DNA of 64,000 nucleotides from an uncultured Amphritea sp. GTDB taxonomy: Bacteria > Pseudomonadota > Gammaproteobacteria > Pseudomonadales > Balneatricaceae. The notes below the pieces were generated by a model. That model had not been told where the DNA came from, ran no database searches, and was given only the letters and a program-made list of their open reading frames with translations. The position numbers were made by a program, and so were the translations under genes. The stretch lies in contig NZ_CAKZLP010000084.1 of the NCBI RefSeq assembly GCF_937127095.1, positions 1 to 64,000 on the forward strand. The letters run 5' to 3'. Within the stretch, counting starts at the first letter, position 1. Each line of letters opens with the position of its first letter. Shown here piece by piece: positions 9,075 to 18,038 of this stretch.

Positions 9075-11270
9075 ATGAAACAACGCAGAATCCGGACATT
9101 GCTAGGTATCATTCTGACACTCCTGCTGTTGCTGCCGGTCATTCAGGATAACAGGCCCGCCTTGCTACAACGGTTCGAATACGATCTCTATGATATGCGC
9201 CTGAAATATTTTGTTAAGCCGGGGCTGGATCTGCGTATTGTCATCGTTGATGTGGATGAGAAAAGTCTGGCTGAGCAGGGCCGCTGGCCCTGGAATCGGG
9301 CGAAACTGGCGCAGCTATTGGATCAGTTGTTTGACCATTATGGCGTCGCTATCGCGGGTTTTGATATGGTGTTTTCCGAGGCAGACAACAGTATTGATCT
9401 GAATCAGTTGACGGCTATGCTGCTTGAAGGGCAATCGACTCCTGATCTGACGACGTTGTTGCAACAGCTTAATCCGGACCGGCAATTAGCCGCAGCCATC
9501 AGAGATCGTCCCGTCGTACTGGGGTATGCATTTGACCGTAGTGATCGAGAGTTGCTGGAAGGTGATCCGGGTATTGCTGCGATTCAATCTCATCCCATGC
9601 TCGATCAGCAATCCATACCCCGGGCCAAGGGTATTATTGCCAGTGTTGATGCGCTGCAAAGTCAACAGTCTTACAGTGGCTTTTTTGATAACCCGATGGT
9701 AGATGCCGATGGGGTGTACCGGCGGGTGCCGATGTTGCAGCGGTACCAGGGTCAGTACTATCCCTCTTTATCACTGGCAATGTGGCTGGCACTGTTTGAA
9801 GAGCGCCAGGCCGTGCCTGAGTTTGAGGCGGACCTGTTTGGTGAGCATGAGGCGTTGGTCGCCATTAACGCTGCCGGTCAACCGATTCCGGTTGATCGCT
9901 CTGGTGCGGTACTGGTGCCTTATCGGGGAGGCCAGGGGAGCTTCCCCTATATCTCTGCGACGGATGTGATCACCGGAGAGGCTGATCCTGTGCTGCTTAA
10001 AGGTGTTATTGTCTTAATTGGTACCAGCGCTGCAGGTTTACTCGATCTTCGGGTGACGCCCGTGAGTAGCCGTTATCCGGGAGTAGAGGTGCACGCAAAT
10101 ATATTGTCCGGATTGTTGGATGACCGTATCGCCAGTGAACCCGACTATACCCTGGGGGTAGAAATTCTGCAGATACTGGTTAGCGGAATCTTACTATCGA
10201 TTCTGATTCCCCGAAGTTCGGTAATGTTCTCGACGGTTATAACTCTGGTATGGGCTTCATGTCTGATCGCATTTAATTTATATGCCTGGCAGAGCCTTCT
10301 ATGGGTGATACCACTAGGCTACACGCTTTTTCTGGTGCTGAGCCTCTATCTGTTTCAGCAAACCACCGGATACTTCTTTGAAGCCCGAAATATTAAATTG
10401 CTGACAGGACAGTTTGGCCATTACATTCCGCCTGAAGTGGTGCAGGAGTTAAGTCGCCAGGAGGAGGGCGTACATCTGCGCGGAGAAAACCGGGATATGA
10501 CGGTGTTTTTCTCCGATATTCGTGGGTTTACGCAAATATCAGAACAGCTGCCACCGCAGCAACTGACCCGAATGATGAATATCTATCTGACCGAGATGAC
10601 ACACATTATTCATCAGCAGCGGGGCACCGTTGATAAATATATAGGCGATGCTGTTATGGCCTTCTGGGGCGCTCCGTTACAGGATGAAGAGCATGCGAAA
10701 CACGGTTTAGATACGGCATTAGAGATGCTCTCGCAGCTGCCTCAGCTCAATCGGCGCTTAGTTGCGGCGGGTCTGCCGGAAGTGAAAATTGGCATGGGTC
10801 TTCATTCTGGCACTATGAGTGTTGGCAACATGGGGTCTGAGTTCCGTATGGCGTATACCGTTATGGGCGATGCGGTTAACCTGGCTTCCCGGCTGGAGGG
10901 ACTGACAAAGTTTTACGGTTGTCCGCTGCTGGTCACTGGTGAGCTTTATACCCGTTTGCCCGGTTACATATACCGACGTATTGACTGCGCCCGGGTTAAA
11001 GGGCGCTCTGAACCAGTAGAATTGTTTCAGCCGATGGCCGCGATAGGTGCTGGAGGTACAGAGCTGTTTGAGCAGGTGCAGCTGTTTAATCAGGGAGTTG
11101 AACTTTACCGTGAGCGTCAGTGGGTTGCCGCGTCAAACCGATTTCAACAATGGTTGGATATTTACCCGGAGGATAGGGTCGCTGAGCTTTACCTGAAGCG
11201 CATTACGCAGTTACAGAGCAACGACCCGGGGGAAGGCTGGGACGCTGTTTTCAGTCATCAGCAAAAATAG
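9075..11270 (+). CDS. CHASE2-domain adenylate/guanylate cyclase
   Basis: 731-residue membrane-bound class III nucleotide cyclase. An N-terminal membrane anchor (residues about 7-24) leads into a periplasmic CHASE2 domain (to about 340). Three transmembrane segments follow (about 350-435), then a cytoplasmic cyclase domain. The metal-binding aspartates are in TVFFSDIRGFT (about 478) and KYIGDAVMAFWGAP (about 523), and MGDAVNLASRLE completes the catalytic core. A short helical tail with TPR character ends the protein. It probably makes cAMP in response to an envelope signal, perhaps through the FecR-domain protein encoded nearby. Its divergent neighbour is a probable cyclic-nucleotide phosphodiesterase. 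Confidence 0.9.
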   Translation: MKQRRIRTLLGIILTLLLLLPVIQDNRPALLQRFEYDLYDMRLKYFVKPGLDLRIVIVDVDEKSLAEQGRWPWNRAKLAQLLDQLFDHYGVAIAGFDMVFSEADNSIDLNQLTAMLLEGQSTPDLTTLLQQLNPDRQLAAAIRDRPVVLGYAFDRSDRELLEGDPGIAAIQSHPMLDQQSIPRAKGIIASVDALQSQQSYSGFFDNPMVDADGVYRRVPMLQRYQGQYYPSLSLAMWLALFEERQAVPEFEADLFGEHEALVAINAAGQPIPVDRSGAVLVPYRGGQGSFPYISATDVITGEADPVLLKGVIVLIGTSAAGLLDLRVTPVSSRYPGVEVHANILSGLLDDRIASEPDYTLGVEILQILVSGILLSILIPRSSVMFSTVITLVWASCLIAFNLYAWQSLLWVIPLGYTLFLVLSLYLFQQTTGYFFEARNIKLLTGQFGHYIPPEVVQELSRQEEGVHLRGENRDMTVFFSDIRGFTQISEQLPPQQLTRMMNIYLTEMTHIIHQQRGTVDKYIGDAVMAFWGAPLQDEEHAKHGLDTALEMLSQLPQLNRRLVAAGLPEVKIGMGLHSGTMSVGNMGSEFRMAYTVMGDAVNLASRLEGLTKFYGCPLLVTGELYTRLPGYIYRRIDCARVKGRSEPVELFQPMAAIGAGGTELFEQVQLFNQGVELYRERQWVAASNRFQQWLDIYPEDRVAELYLKRITQLQSNDPGEGWDAVFSHQQK

Positions 11271-11289
11271 ATGACCTAGTTGCGTACCA

Positions 11290-12882
11290 TTATACTAGTC
11301 CCGGAAGGTTGGCCAGATCAACGCTATCAATCTGGCGGGGCGCCATATGTCGCTTGGCATACTCCAGATAAGCTCCGCTTTCGACAAATACGGTGAACAG
11401 GTTGGCATCAAGATGGTTATCCTCAACCATCCGGCCGATAATGTTCATCGCATGAGATAACAGCATCCCCTTTTTATAAGGCCGGTCTGGTGAGGTTAGC
11501 GCTTCAAAAATATCAGCAATACACATAATCCTGGCCCGTAGGGAGATCTCCTCATCTTTCAGCCCTCTGGGGTAACCACTGCCATCCAGGTGCTCATGAT
11601 GATTGCAGGCAATCTCAGGCACCTGGGCTAAGTGCTTTGGGTAGGGGAGTGACTCCAGCATATCAATCGTAACTTTAATATGGTCACGCATCACCTGTAT
11701 CTCGCTTTGCAGCAGTGTGCCTTTGCGGATACAGAGATTTTCTGTTTCGTCTTCGGTCAATAGTTGACGCAGATTACCTGCATCGTCAGTCCAGGTTATT
11801 TCCGCGATCTGTTTTATCCGCTCGACATCTTCATCGGCCATAAACTCAGAGCCAGTATTGCTTTGAGACAGGAATGCAATATCCTCATCCAGTGCTTTAC
11901 AGCGGGCTTGCAGTTCATGTCCAGCCAGTTCTGCGTCTTCGGATGACAGTTGCTGGGCGTTTCGAAGATGATCTAGTTGCAGTTGCAGCTTGTATTCTCG
12001 AAAGCGTGACTCAAGAAGGTCTATCCGGTCAAACATCGTATGCAACTTTGTGGCTTTGTCGATAATGTACTCGGGAGAGGTTATCTTGCCACAATCATGA
12101 AGCCATGCTGCAATTCGTAGTTCGTACATCTCCTGTTCGTTAAACTGAGTATTCGCATATCTGCTTTTGACACTTTCGTTTACTGCTTCTGCCAGTAACA
12201 TGGCGATCTCAGGGACCTGCTCACAGTGCTTTCCGGTCACCGGCGACTTATGGTCAATCGCGCGGCCCATCAGTTTAATAAACGACTCAAACAACTCTTT
12301 CTGGGCATCGATCAGGCGGCGTTTTGTCAATACGGTGGCCGCTAGTGATGCCAGTGATTCCACCAATTGCTGCTGATCGTCAGGGAAAGTAATGACATTG
12401 TTCTCACTGTCCATCGCATTGATCAGCTGAAGCACTCCAATGATCTCACCCTCGTGATCCTGCAGCGGTACGCAGAGAAAAGATTTAGAAAGATAGTTCA
12501 GCTGCTTATCAAATTTACGGGTGCCGGAAAAATCGTATTTATCCGAGCGATAGGCGTCAGAAATGTTGATTGTTTCTCGTTGAACAAAGGTTTGCACAAC
12601 CACCAGGTTGGACGCCTGCTTCTGAGCGTTATAGATCTCTACTGTTGGCATATCTCTGGGTTTTTGGTGAATGCCCAATGAACGGTTATGTAGAATAGTG
12701 AAATGAAGTTCATTTTCACTCTCTTCACCGACAGTATAAAGGGTCCCTCCATCAGCATTGGTCAGATACATGCAGCCCAGAATAATTCGATCCAGAAGTT
12801 TGACGTGATCTTTTTCTGTGGTCAAAGCACTTGTCAGGTCTGCAAGTTGACTGACAATTTCGTGTGTATCAAGATGATGCAT
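11290..12882 (-). CDS. GAF / HD-GYP domain protein, probable c-di-GMP phosphodiesterase
   Basis: About 530 residues. A GAF sensor domain occupies roughly residues 15-190 (GGTLYTV, FLCVPLQDHEGEIIGVLQL). The HD-GYP catalytic domain follows: GKHCEQVPEIA, WLHDCGKITSPE (HD at about 262-263) and HHEHLDGSGYPRGL (about 428-438), then ADIFEALTSPDRPYKKG. All signature residues are present, so c-di-GMP hydrolysis is expected. Between the HD and HHE motifs there is an unusually long charged helical insertion of more than 100 residues. I chose the ATG at 12882; an in-frame TTG at 12945 exists upstream, and the AAGGA box seen there is badly spaced for either. It is convergent with the cyclase gene, 19 bases apart. 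Confidence 0.85.
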   Translation of the reverse strand: MHHLDTHEIVSQLADLTSALTTEKDHVKLLDRIILGCMYLTNADGGTLYTVGEESENELHFTILHNRSLGIHQKPRDMPTVEIYNAQKQASNLVVVQTFVQRETINISDAYRSDKYDFSGTRKFDKQLNYLSKSFLCVPLQDHEGEIIGVLQLINAMDSENNVITFPDDQQQLVESLASLAATVLTKRRLIDAQKELFESFIKLMGRAIDHKSPVTGKHCEQVPEIAMLLAEAVNESVKSRYANTQFNEQEMYELRIAAWLHDCGKITSPEYIIDKATKLHTMFDRIDLLESRFREYKLQLQLDHLRNAQQLSSEDAELAGHELQARCKALDEDIAFLSQSNTGSEFMADEDVERIKQIAEITWTDDAGNLRQLLTEDETENLCIRKGTLLQSEIQVMRDHIKVTIDMLESLPYPKHLAQVPEIACNHHEHLDGSGYPRGLKDEEISLRARIMCIADIFEALTSPDRPYKKGMLLSHAMNIIGRMVEDNHLDANLFTVFVESGAYLEYAKRHMAPRQIDSVDLANLPGLV

Positions 12883-13024
12883 GTTTCTAACCAGTGATTG
12901 TCCTTGAATTAAGTTAAATGTGACGTTGCTTGGTGCAAGTGTCAAGGCGTATGGCCCAAGATAGCGTTATTTACCTAAATAACGGCTCTAAAATTATTTT
13001 GATTTAAAGTTAGCCTGGGCCTAT

Positions 13025-13059
13025 CGCTTAATGCTAGATATTTTTTGCCTCATTAAGCG
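13025..13059. promoter_or_regulatory. Perfect 9-bp inverted repeat upstream of the bicupin gene
   Basis: Arms cgcttaatg (13025-13033) and cattaagcg (13051-13059) are perfect complements separated by 17 bases, about 67 bases before the start codon. The spacing fits a dimeric regulator site or a leader hairpin. No T-run follows, so a terminator is unlikely. Confidence 0.4.
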
Positions 13060-13125
13060 TGTAATAACTGCCGAACTATGGCGTTACTTTAATGCCGCTA
13101 ACTATCCAGTTATCTTGGAGCGACT

Positions 13126-13782
13126 ATGTTAAATATGGATTTTACTCAGTCTGTCAGTATTGCTACGGGCGAGCAGGACTGGTTGCAGAGTCCCATGCCG
13201 GGAGTTTGGCGTAAACCACTGGCGAGAGAAGAGGCAGAGCAAGGGCACGCCACCAGTCTTGTGCGTTATGAGGCTGGCGCCAGCTTCTCATCTCATGGTC
13301 ATCCAAAAGGAGAGGAGATTCTGGTATTGGACGGCGTGTTCTCGGATCAGACCGGTGATTACAATGCAGGTACTTATTTTCGCAACCCGAAAGGCTTTAG
13401 TCATGCACCCTTTAGTCAGGAGGGTTGTACAATTCTGGTAAAACTACATCAGTTTCAGAGCGATGATACGGCTCATCTGGCGATACAGACCAACAGGGCT
13501 GAATGGCGTTCACTTAACGACGCACTAAAACAGTTAGTATTGCATCAGCACCGTGATGAGAAGGTGTATATGCTGTGTAGCAGTACTGAGACAATGGTTG
13601 ATCTTGGTGATGCGTACAACGGCCTTGAGTTGTATGTGATGGAAGGTGAACTGAGTGAAAACGGCCAGTGTTATGGTAAAGGTTGCTGGCTGCGTCGTCC
13701 TCCTACTGCTCATGGCTTCCCGTTAGCTGATTATCAGTTAAGTTCAGACGCCCGAATCTGGGTAAAGATTAATCACCTTTAG
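13126..13782 (+). CDS. ChrR-like bicupin protein
   Basis: 218 residues in two cupin halves. The first (about 40-115) has SSHGHPKGEEILVLDGVFSD and the metal-ligand set of ChrR-type anti-sigma cupins (HGH, E, and H in GFSHAPF). The second (about 150-218) repeats the pattern as GLELYVMEGELSENG with GCWLRRPPTAHGF and ends in VKIN, so the protein is an internal duplication. No zinc-binding anti-sigma N-terminus or neighbouring ECF sigma factor is present, so it is probably an independent metal-dependent cupin enzyme or sensor. RBS is ggagcgactATG. It abuts the convergent AraC gene with no gap. Confidence 0.75.
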   Translation: MLNMDFTQSVSIATGEQDWLQSPMPGVWRKPLAREEAEQGHATSLVRYEAGASFSSHGHPKGEEILVLDGVFSDQTGDYNAGTYFRNPKGFSHAPFSQEGCTILVKLHQFQSDDTAHLAIQTNRAEWRSLNDALKQLVLHQHRDEKVYMLCSSTETMVDLGDAYNGLELYVMEGELSENGQCYGKGCWLRRPPTAHGFPLADYQLSSDARIWVKINHL

Positions 13783-14586
13783 TCAGTATTTTAGCGTGCG
13801 TGCGTTGCCAGGGGTTATGCTGAAATAGCGCTTAAACGCACGGGAGAAACTTGATGCATCAGAAAATCCCAGTTCATCTGCCAGCGATGCTTGTGAAATA
13901 TCACTGTTCTGCAGCAGGAAACGGGCCCGGTGCATACGTCGTGACATAATATATTGCTGGGGGGTCTGACACAGCTCTTTCTGGCACAGATAGTAAAAAT
14001 GGCTTTCACTCAGATTAAGGGCGTTAGCCAGGTCGAGGTTGTTAGGTGGGCTGAATAAGCGCTTATCAATATAGTTGTTCAGTTTTTGTCGGTTGAGTCG
14101 CCGATGATGACTGTCTGGAATCGTTGTGGCTGAGTATTGCTGACACAACTGGGTGATAAACAGTGTAATCAACTGACAGTTGATCTGGTAGCGGCTTTGC
14201 TGATTGATCAACTGATCACCTTTTGCCAGTTGTCTGGCCGCGAAGTCCAGCATCGGCAACAGTTCCGGTGAGAGTGTAATGAACTCCGGGTGCTGTAAAA
14301 TAGTGTCTTTGAATGAGAGGTTGCAGCTCTGTTCCAGAGCCTGGATATAGGGGTCGAACGGTGCAAGATCAATCACCAGCAGTTCGCTGTCATCACTCAG
14401 TCCACAGAACAGGTGCTTCTCGCTGTCAGGGGCGATAGCCAGCGTGCCCGATGATATCTGCCCGCTGTCTTTGGTAAACTCGCACTCCATTCTGCCGTTC
14501 AGGCCAATCAGGATTTGAGCGAAGTCATGCAGATGCTCTCCACTCTGTTTCGAAATCAGATTACGACGTGCCAGGCTCTGTTTCAT
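13783..14586 (-). CDS. AraC-family transcriptional regulator
   Basis: 267 residues. The N-terminal half is a cupin-like effector domain (GEHLHDFAQILIGLNGRMECEF). The C-terminal 100 residues carry two helix-turn-helix units: LDLANALNLSESHFYYLCQ and then QASLADELGFSDASSFSRAFKR, the hallmark AraC second HTH. It is divergent from the ornithine-cyclodeaminase-family gene with 170 bases between, so it probably regulates that gene and the following oxidoreductase. Effector unknown; an amino or imino acid would fit the neighbours. Confidence 0.88.
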   Translation of the reverse strand: MKQSLARRNLISKQSGEHLHDFAQILIGLNGRMECEFTKDSGQISSGTLAIAPDSEKHLFCGLSDDSELLVIDLAPFDPYIQALEQSCNLSFKDTILQHPEFITLSPELLPMLDFAARQLAKGDQLINQQSRYQINCQLITLFITQLCQQYSATTIPDSHHRRLNRQKLNNYIDKRLFSPPNNLDLANALNLSESHFYYLCQKELCQTPQQYIMSRRMHRARFLLQNSDISQASLADELGFSDASSFSRAFKRYFSITPGNARTLKY

Positions 14587-14756
14587 AAGTTAACTATCTT
14601 AAATTGGCCGACTTTCTTTAATGGAACGACTGGGTATGAATACTGTGCTTCAGAGGCTGAGTCAAAAACTTAATAGTTTCAGTCAACTGTTTAGTACCAT
14701 TTCCAGCTAACATTACTTAAATCCGTACTGAAAATCATCAAACAAGAGACGCCGCT

Positions 14757-15716
14757 ATGCAACTGAACGCCACTCAGGTCCGTGAGGCACTGCCCTGGGA
14801 TCGATTGATCGAAGCACTGAATGAAATTTTTACCAAAAAGGTCTGTGCGCCGGTTCGCCATCATCATAGTATCAACGTACCGAATGATCCTCAGGCGACA
14901 CTGCTGCTAATGCCCGCTTGGCTGGAAGGAGAGTATCTGGGGGTGAAACTGGTGAATGTCTTCCCCGGTAACAATGCTCGCGGTCTGCCAGGTTTGAACA
15001 GTAACTATATACTGTCGTCCGGAAAAACTGGTGAGCCACTGGCGCAACTGGATGCCAATGAACTAACCGCACGGCGCACCGCTGCCGCGTCGGCGATGGC
15101 TTCTGCGTATCTCTCCCGTGAGGACTCTGCAGAACTGTTAATGGTTGGGGCCGGACGAATGAGCCGCTACCTGATACCGGCACATATGAGTGTCCGGCCG
15201 ATTACAAAAGTGCGGGTGTGGAACCGGAATGAGGCGGCTGCCACAGCGTTAGTGGCCGACCTGAGAACCGATGGTATCGATGCAGAAGTCTGCCCTGTGG
15301 AGCAGTTGAAAACAGCAGTACAGACGGCGGATATAGTTAGTTGTGCAACGATGTCGACGGAACCACTGGTCTGCGGTGAGTGGTTAAAACCCGGTGCTCA
15401 TCTGGATCTGGTGGGCAGCTTCACACCGACTATGCGTGAAACAGATAACACCGCGATGCAGCGATGCGACGTTTTTGTCGATGTAAGAGCAGGGGCGTTG
15501 AGTGAAACCGGTGATCTGATTATTCCGATCAGAGAGGGTGCTATTACTGAAGAGATTATTAAGGCTGAGTTTAGTGAACTCTGCCGTGGTCAGCATAAAG
15601 GACGGGCTGATCTCGATGAGCCGCAAACAGCGATCACCCTGTTTAAATCAGTGGGTGATTCAAGAGAGGATCTGGCTGCTGCTGTTCTGGCGTATCAACA
15701 GTCACTTCCTGCGTAA
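14757..15716 (+). CDS. Ornithine cyclodeaminase / mu-crystallin family protein
   Basis: 319-residue NAD(P)-dependent enzyme of the ornithine cyclodeaminase family. Seen: substrate-site residues in RHHHSI and LGVKLVNVFPGN, the conserved ELTARRTAAASAMAS segment, a Rossmann motif LLMVGAGRMSRYLIP, and DLVGSFTPTMRE. Members deaminate ornithine to proline, reduce delta-1-pyrroline-2-carboxylate (hydroxyproline and D-proline routes), or make other amino acids. The DadA-like oxidoreductase 33 bases downstream would generate such cyclic imines, so pyrroline-2-carboxylate reductase is the favoured but unproven role. It is divergent from an AraC regulator. Confidence 0.82.
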   Translation: MQLNATQVREALPWDRLIEALNEIFTKKVCAPVRHHHSINVPNDPQATLLLMPAWLEGEYLGVKLVNVFPGNNARGLPGLNSNYILSSGKTGEPLAQLDANELTARRTAAASAMASAYLSREDSAELLMVGAGRMSRYLIPAHMSVRPITKVRVWNRNEAAATALVADLRTDGIDAEVCPVEQLKTAVQTADIVSCATMSTEPLVCGEWLKPGAHLDLVGSFTPTMRETDNTAMQRCDVFVDVRAGALSETGDLIIPIREGAITEEIIKAEFSELCRGQHKGRADLDEPQTAITLFKSVGDSREDLAAAVLAYQQSLPA

Positions 15717-15749
15717 GTTATCCTGAGTCTTAGATTGTAAGGTATTCGA

Positions 15750-17060
15750 ATGCTACACGCTGAATTGGATCAAACAGTTAACAACAATAATGTTTCAGTA
15801 GCGGTTATTGGCGCGGGTGTCGTCGGGCTGTGTACCGCCCTTGAAGCGCAGCGAAAGGGTTGTCAGGTGACGCTGTTTGACCGGGATGAACCGGGTCTTG
15901 GGGCATCATTCGGTAATGCCGGTTATCTCGCCACCGAGCTGATTGAACCACTCTCCAATCCGCAAACATTACGTGCTGCCCTTACGCTCTGGCTGAGCCC
16001 AAATGGCCCGTTATCCCTGCCGGTGCAATATCTGCTGAACATAGCGCCCTGGCTGATCCGTTTTATCAAAGCGGCGGCGCCAAAACCACTTGCGAATAGC
16101 CGCCAGGGACTTATTCGACTCAATGCTGCAGCGGTTGAAGCATGGCAGCGCTGTCTTGCGGATATCGGTGCCAGTGAACAGATCCTTAAATCCGGTTATC
16201 TGCTGGTCTGGGAATCGCCCGGAAAAATGGCTGATGCTGTTAAGCATCAGCGCTGGTTGGGTGAAAATGGAGTCGCCGCTGAGCTGGTGCAGGGTGATCG
16301 GCTGGCGGAGATGGAGCCCGGTCTGGCCGGGCAAATCAGTCACGCACTCTATTTTCCCGATGCTCACCGTGTTCGCGACCCCTATACGCTATGCCGTTTG
16401 CTGTTTGCCTCATTTGAGGCGCGTGGCGGAGTGTTTATACAGCAGGGTGTAGCGCAGCTTATGCCAGAGCTTACTCCAGAGCATAGCTCAGAAAATAGCC
16501 CTGCCCGGCAGGTCGCTGTTGCGACAGAGCAGAGCCAGTATCGGTTTGAAAAGGTGATTGTCTGTGCCGGTGCCTGGAGCAAAAAACTGTTACGGGATGT
16601 GGGCCTTAGTGTGCCGCTTGAGGCTGAGCGGGGTTACCATCTGACCATTCCCGGGGCCGTAACCCTGCTGAAAAACTCGATCGGTTCGGCAGAGCGTAAG
16701 TTTGTTATGGGGCCACTGGATAGCGGGCTCAGAGTGGTGGGGATCTCTCAGTTAGGAGGCCTGAAGCTGGGGCCATTTGATCGCTGTTTTAACATCTTAC
16801 GTCACCATAGTCGTCAGTTGTTGCCCGGATTGACCGACCCTTCACTGGAGGTATCGGAGTGGATGGGGCACCGGCCAACGCTGCCTGACTCACTGCCGGT
16901 TATCGATCAGCACCCTCAGCACCGACAACTGTTGTTTGCCTTCGGTCATCAGCATCTGGGGCTGACTCAGGCTGCTATCACGGCTGAGCTGATTATTCAG
17001 CGTATGCAAAACGAAGACACTCAGATTGATTTGACGCCTTATCGGGTAACCCGCTTCTGA
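15750..17060 (+). CDS. DadA-like FAD-dependent D-amino acid dehydrogenase / oxidoreductase
   Basis: 436 residues of the DAO/DadA family. The FAD-binding dinucleotide motif VAVIGAGVVGLCTALEA is near the N-terminus and is followed by LFDRDEPGLGASFGNAGYL, characteristic of membrane-associated D-amino acid dehydrogenases. VIVCAGAWSKKLL and the C-terminal FGHQHLGLTQAAITAELI complete the fold. It likely oxidises a D-amino or imino acid (D-alanine, D-proline or cis-4-hydroxy-D-proline) and passes electrons to quinone. It sits 33 bases after the ornithine-cyclodeaminase-family gene. The last codons are imperfectly duplicated just downstream (see the repeat at 17048). Confidence 0.85.
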   Translation: MLHAELDQTVNNNNVSVAVIGAGVVGLCTALEAQRKGCQVTLFDRDEPGLGASFGNAGYLATELIEPLSNPQTLRAALTLWLSPNGPLSLPVQYLLNIAPWLIRFIKAAAPKPLANSRQGLIRLNAAAVEAWQRCLADIGASEQILKSGYLLVWESPGKMADAVKHQRWLGENGVAAELVQGDRLAEMEPGLAGQISHALYFPDAHRVRDPYTLCRLLFASFEARGGVFIQQGVAQLMPELTPEHSSENSPARQVAVATEQSQYRFEKVIVCAGAWSKKLLRDVGLSVPLEAERGYHLTIPGAVTLLKNSIGSAERKFVMGPLDSGLRVVGISQLGGLKLGPFDRCFNILRHHSRQLLPGLTDPSLEVSEWMGHRPTLPDSLPVIDQHPQHRQLLFAFGHQHLGLTQAAITAELIIQRMQNEDTQIDLTPYRVTRF

Positions 17061-17082
17061 CGGTTGATATAACCGCTTCTGA
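17048..17082 (+). repeat. Imperfect duplication of the dadA-like gene 3' end
   Basis: The segment around cgcttctga, which contains the stop codon (17052-17060), recurs at 17074-17082 with a period of 22 bases (aacccgcttctga versus aaccgcttctga). It is one of several gene-end repeats in this window. Confidence 0.5.
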
Positions 17083-17189
17083 GAGCTGACAGATGTAACT
17101 CTGCTGAACGACGATGTTATCTCCGGGGATTAACTTTTAGATAACTTTTTACTTGTAGCTGTTGAAAATTTCTTTGGTTGATCTATAGT

Positions 17190-17202
17190 TGACGAATCGT
17201 CA
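17190..17202. promoter_or_regulatory. Operator-like palindrome TGACGAATCGTCA, upstream of tetR
   Basis: Perfect 13-base palindrome (TGACGA-A-TCGTCA) 18 bases before the TetR start. An identical copy lies before the MMPL gene at 18039. Two exact copies flanking one regulator gene strongly suggest the TetR operator and autoregulation. Confidence 0.75.
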
Positions 17203-17220
17203 TTTATAGGTTTTATATCC

Positions 17221-17991
17221 ATGAGTCCGCGTCAAATCGATAGTCAAACCCGCGATCAACGTGAAGAGGAGCTGCTGGATGCGGCGATGACTCTGATCGG
17301 TGATCAGGGAGTAGAGGGGTTGACGATGGATAAGCTGGTGAGTGCAGTACCTTATTCTAAAGGCACCGTATACGGCCATTTCAGTGGAAAAGAGGACCTG
17401 TTGCTGGCGTTGTGTAACCGCGGTATGGCACTGTTAGTCAGCATGTTCAAAAGGGCCGGGGCATTTGAAGGTGTCACCCGGGAACGGTTGTTGGCCTGTA
17501 TCTATGGTTATCAGCTTTACGCCCGTCTGTATCCCATATTTTTTATGCTGGTTATCACTGCTAAAGCACCGGGTGTGGTTGAAAAATCGTCTGAGCGGCA
17601 GCGTGAAAAGCATATCCAGCTTCAGGCGTTACTGGGTGAGCGGCTGCTTGGGCTTATTCGGCAGGCACTGGAAACCGCTGAATGTGGTAACCCATTGAAT
17701 ATGTCTGTTGAGCAGATCGCGTTTGCTAACTGGTCGGCATCGTTTGGCTCAATCTCTCTACTCAGTAAAGGGACTGACCGGTGCAATATCCGTGCAGGTC
17801 TGGCGTTAGAAGAATCTCTGCTGGCCAATGTGAGTCTTGTTCTGGATGGCCTGAACTGGCGTCCTTTGTCTTCCCAGTTTGACTACAACACCAGTCTTGA
17901 ACGTATCCGTTGTGAGGTCTTTGCCGACGAGGTTGCGCTGTTAACAGCGGGAGAGATGAACCAGAAGCAGGAGTGTTGCGGCACTCTATAG
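17221..17991 (+). CDS. TetR/AcrR-family transcriptional regulator
   Basis: 256 residues. N-terminal TetR helix-turn-helix from about residue 15 to 60: EELLDAAMTLIGDQGVEGLTMDKL, then PYSKGTVYGHFSGKEDLLLAL. The C-terminal ligand domain is helical and ends with cysteines (QECCGTL). It precedes the MMPL exporter operon and is flanked by identical palindromes at 17190 and 18039, so it probably represses both itself and the exporter until a hydrophobic ligand binds. A small terminator separates it from the exporter genes. Confidence 0.9.
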   Translation: MSPRQIDSQTRDQREEELLDAAMTLIGDQGVEGLTMDKLVSAVPYSKGTVYGHFSGKEDLLLALCNRGMALLVSMFKRAGAFEGVTRERLLACIYGYQLYARLYPIFFMLVITAKAPGVVEKSSERQREKHIQLQALLGERLLGLIRQALETAECGNPLNMSVEQIAFANWSASFGSISLLSKGTDRCNIRAGLALEESLLANVSLVLDGLNWRPLSSQFDYNTSLERIRCEVFADEVALLTAGEMNQKQECCGTL

Positions 17992-18006
17992 ATTGTAATT
18001 TAGCCG

Positions 18007-18027
18007 ACGGCATAGCCGTATTTTTTT
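18007..18027 (+). terminator. Rho-independent terminator after tetR
   Basis: Arms acggc and gccgt around ata, followed by attttttt. It lies 15 bases after the TetR stop codon and before the second operator, so the exporter genes probably use their own promoter. Confidence 0.65.
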
Positions 18028-18038
18028 AAATATAACGC

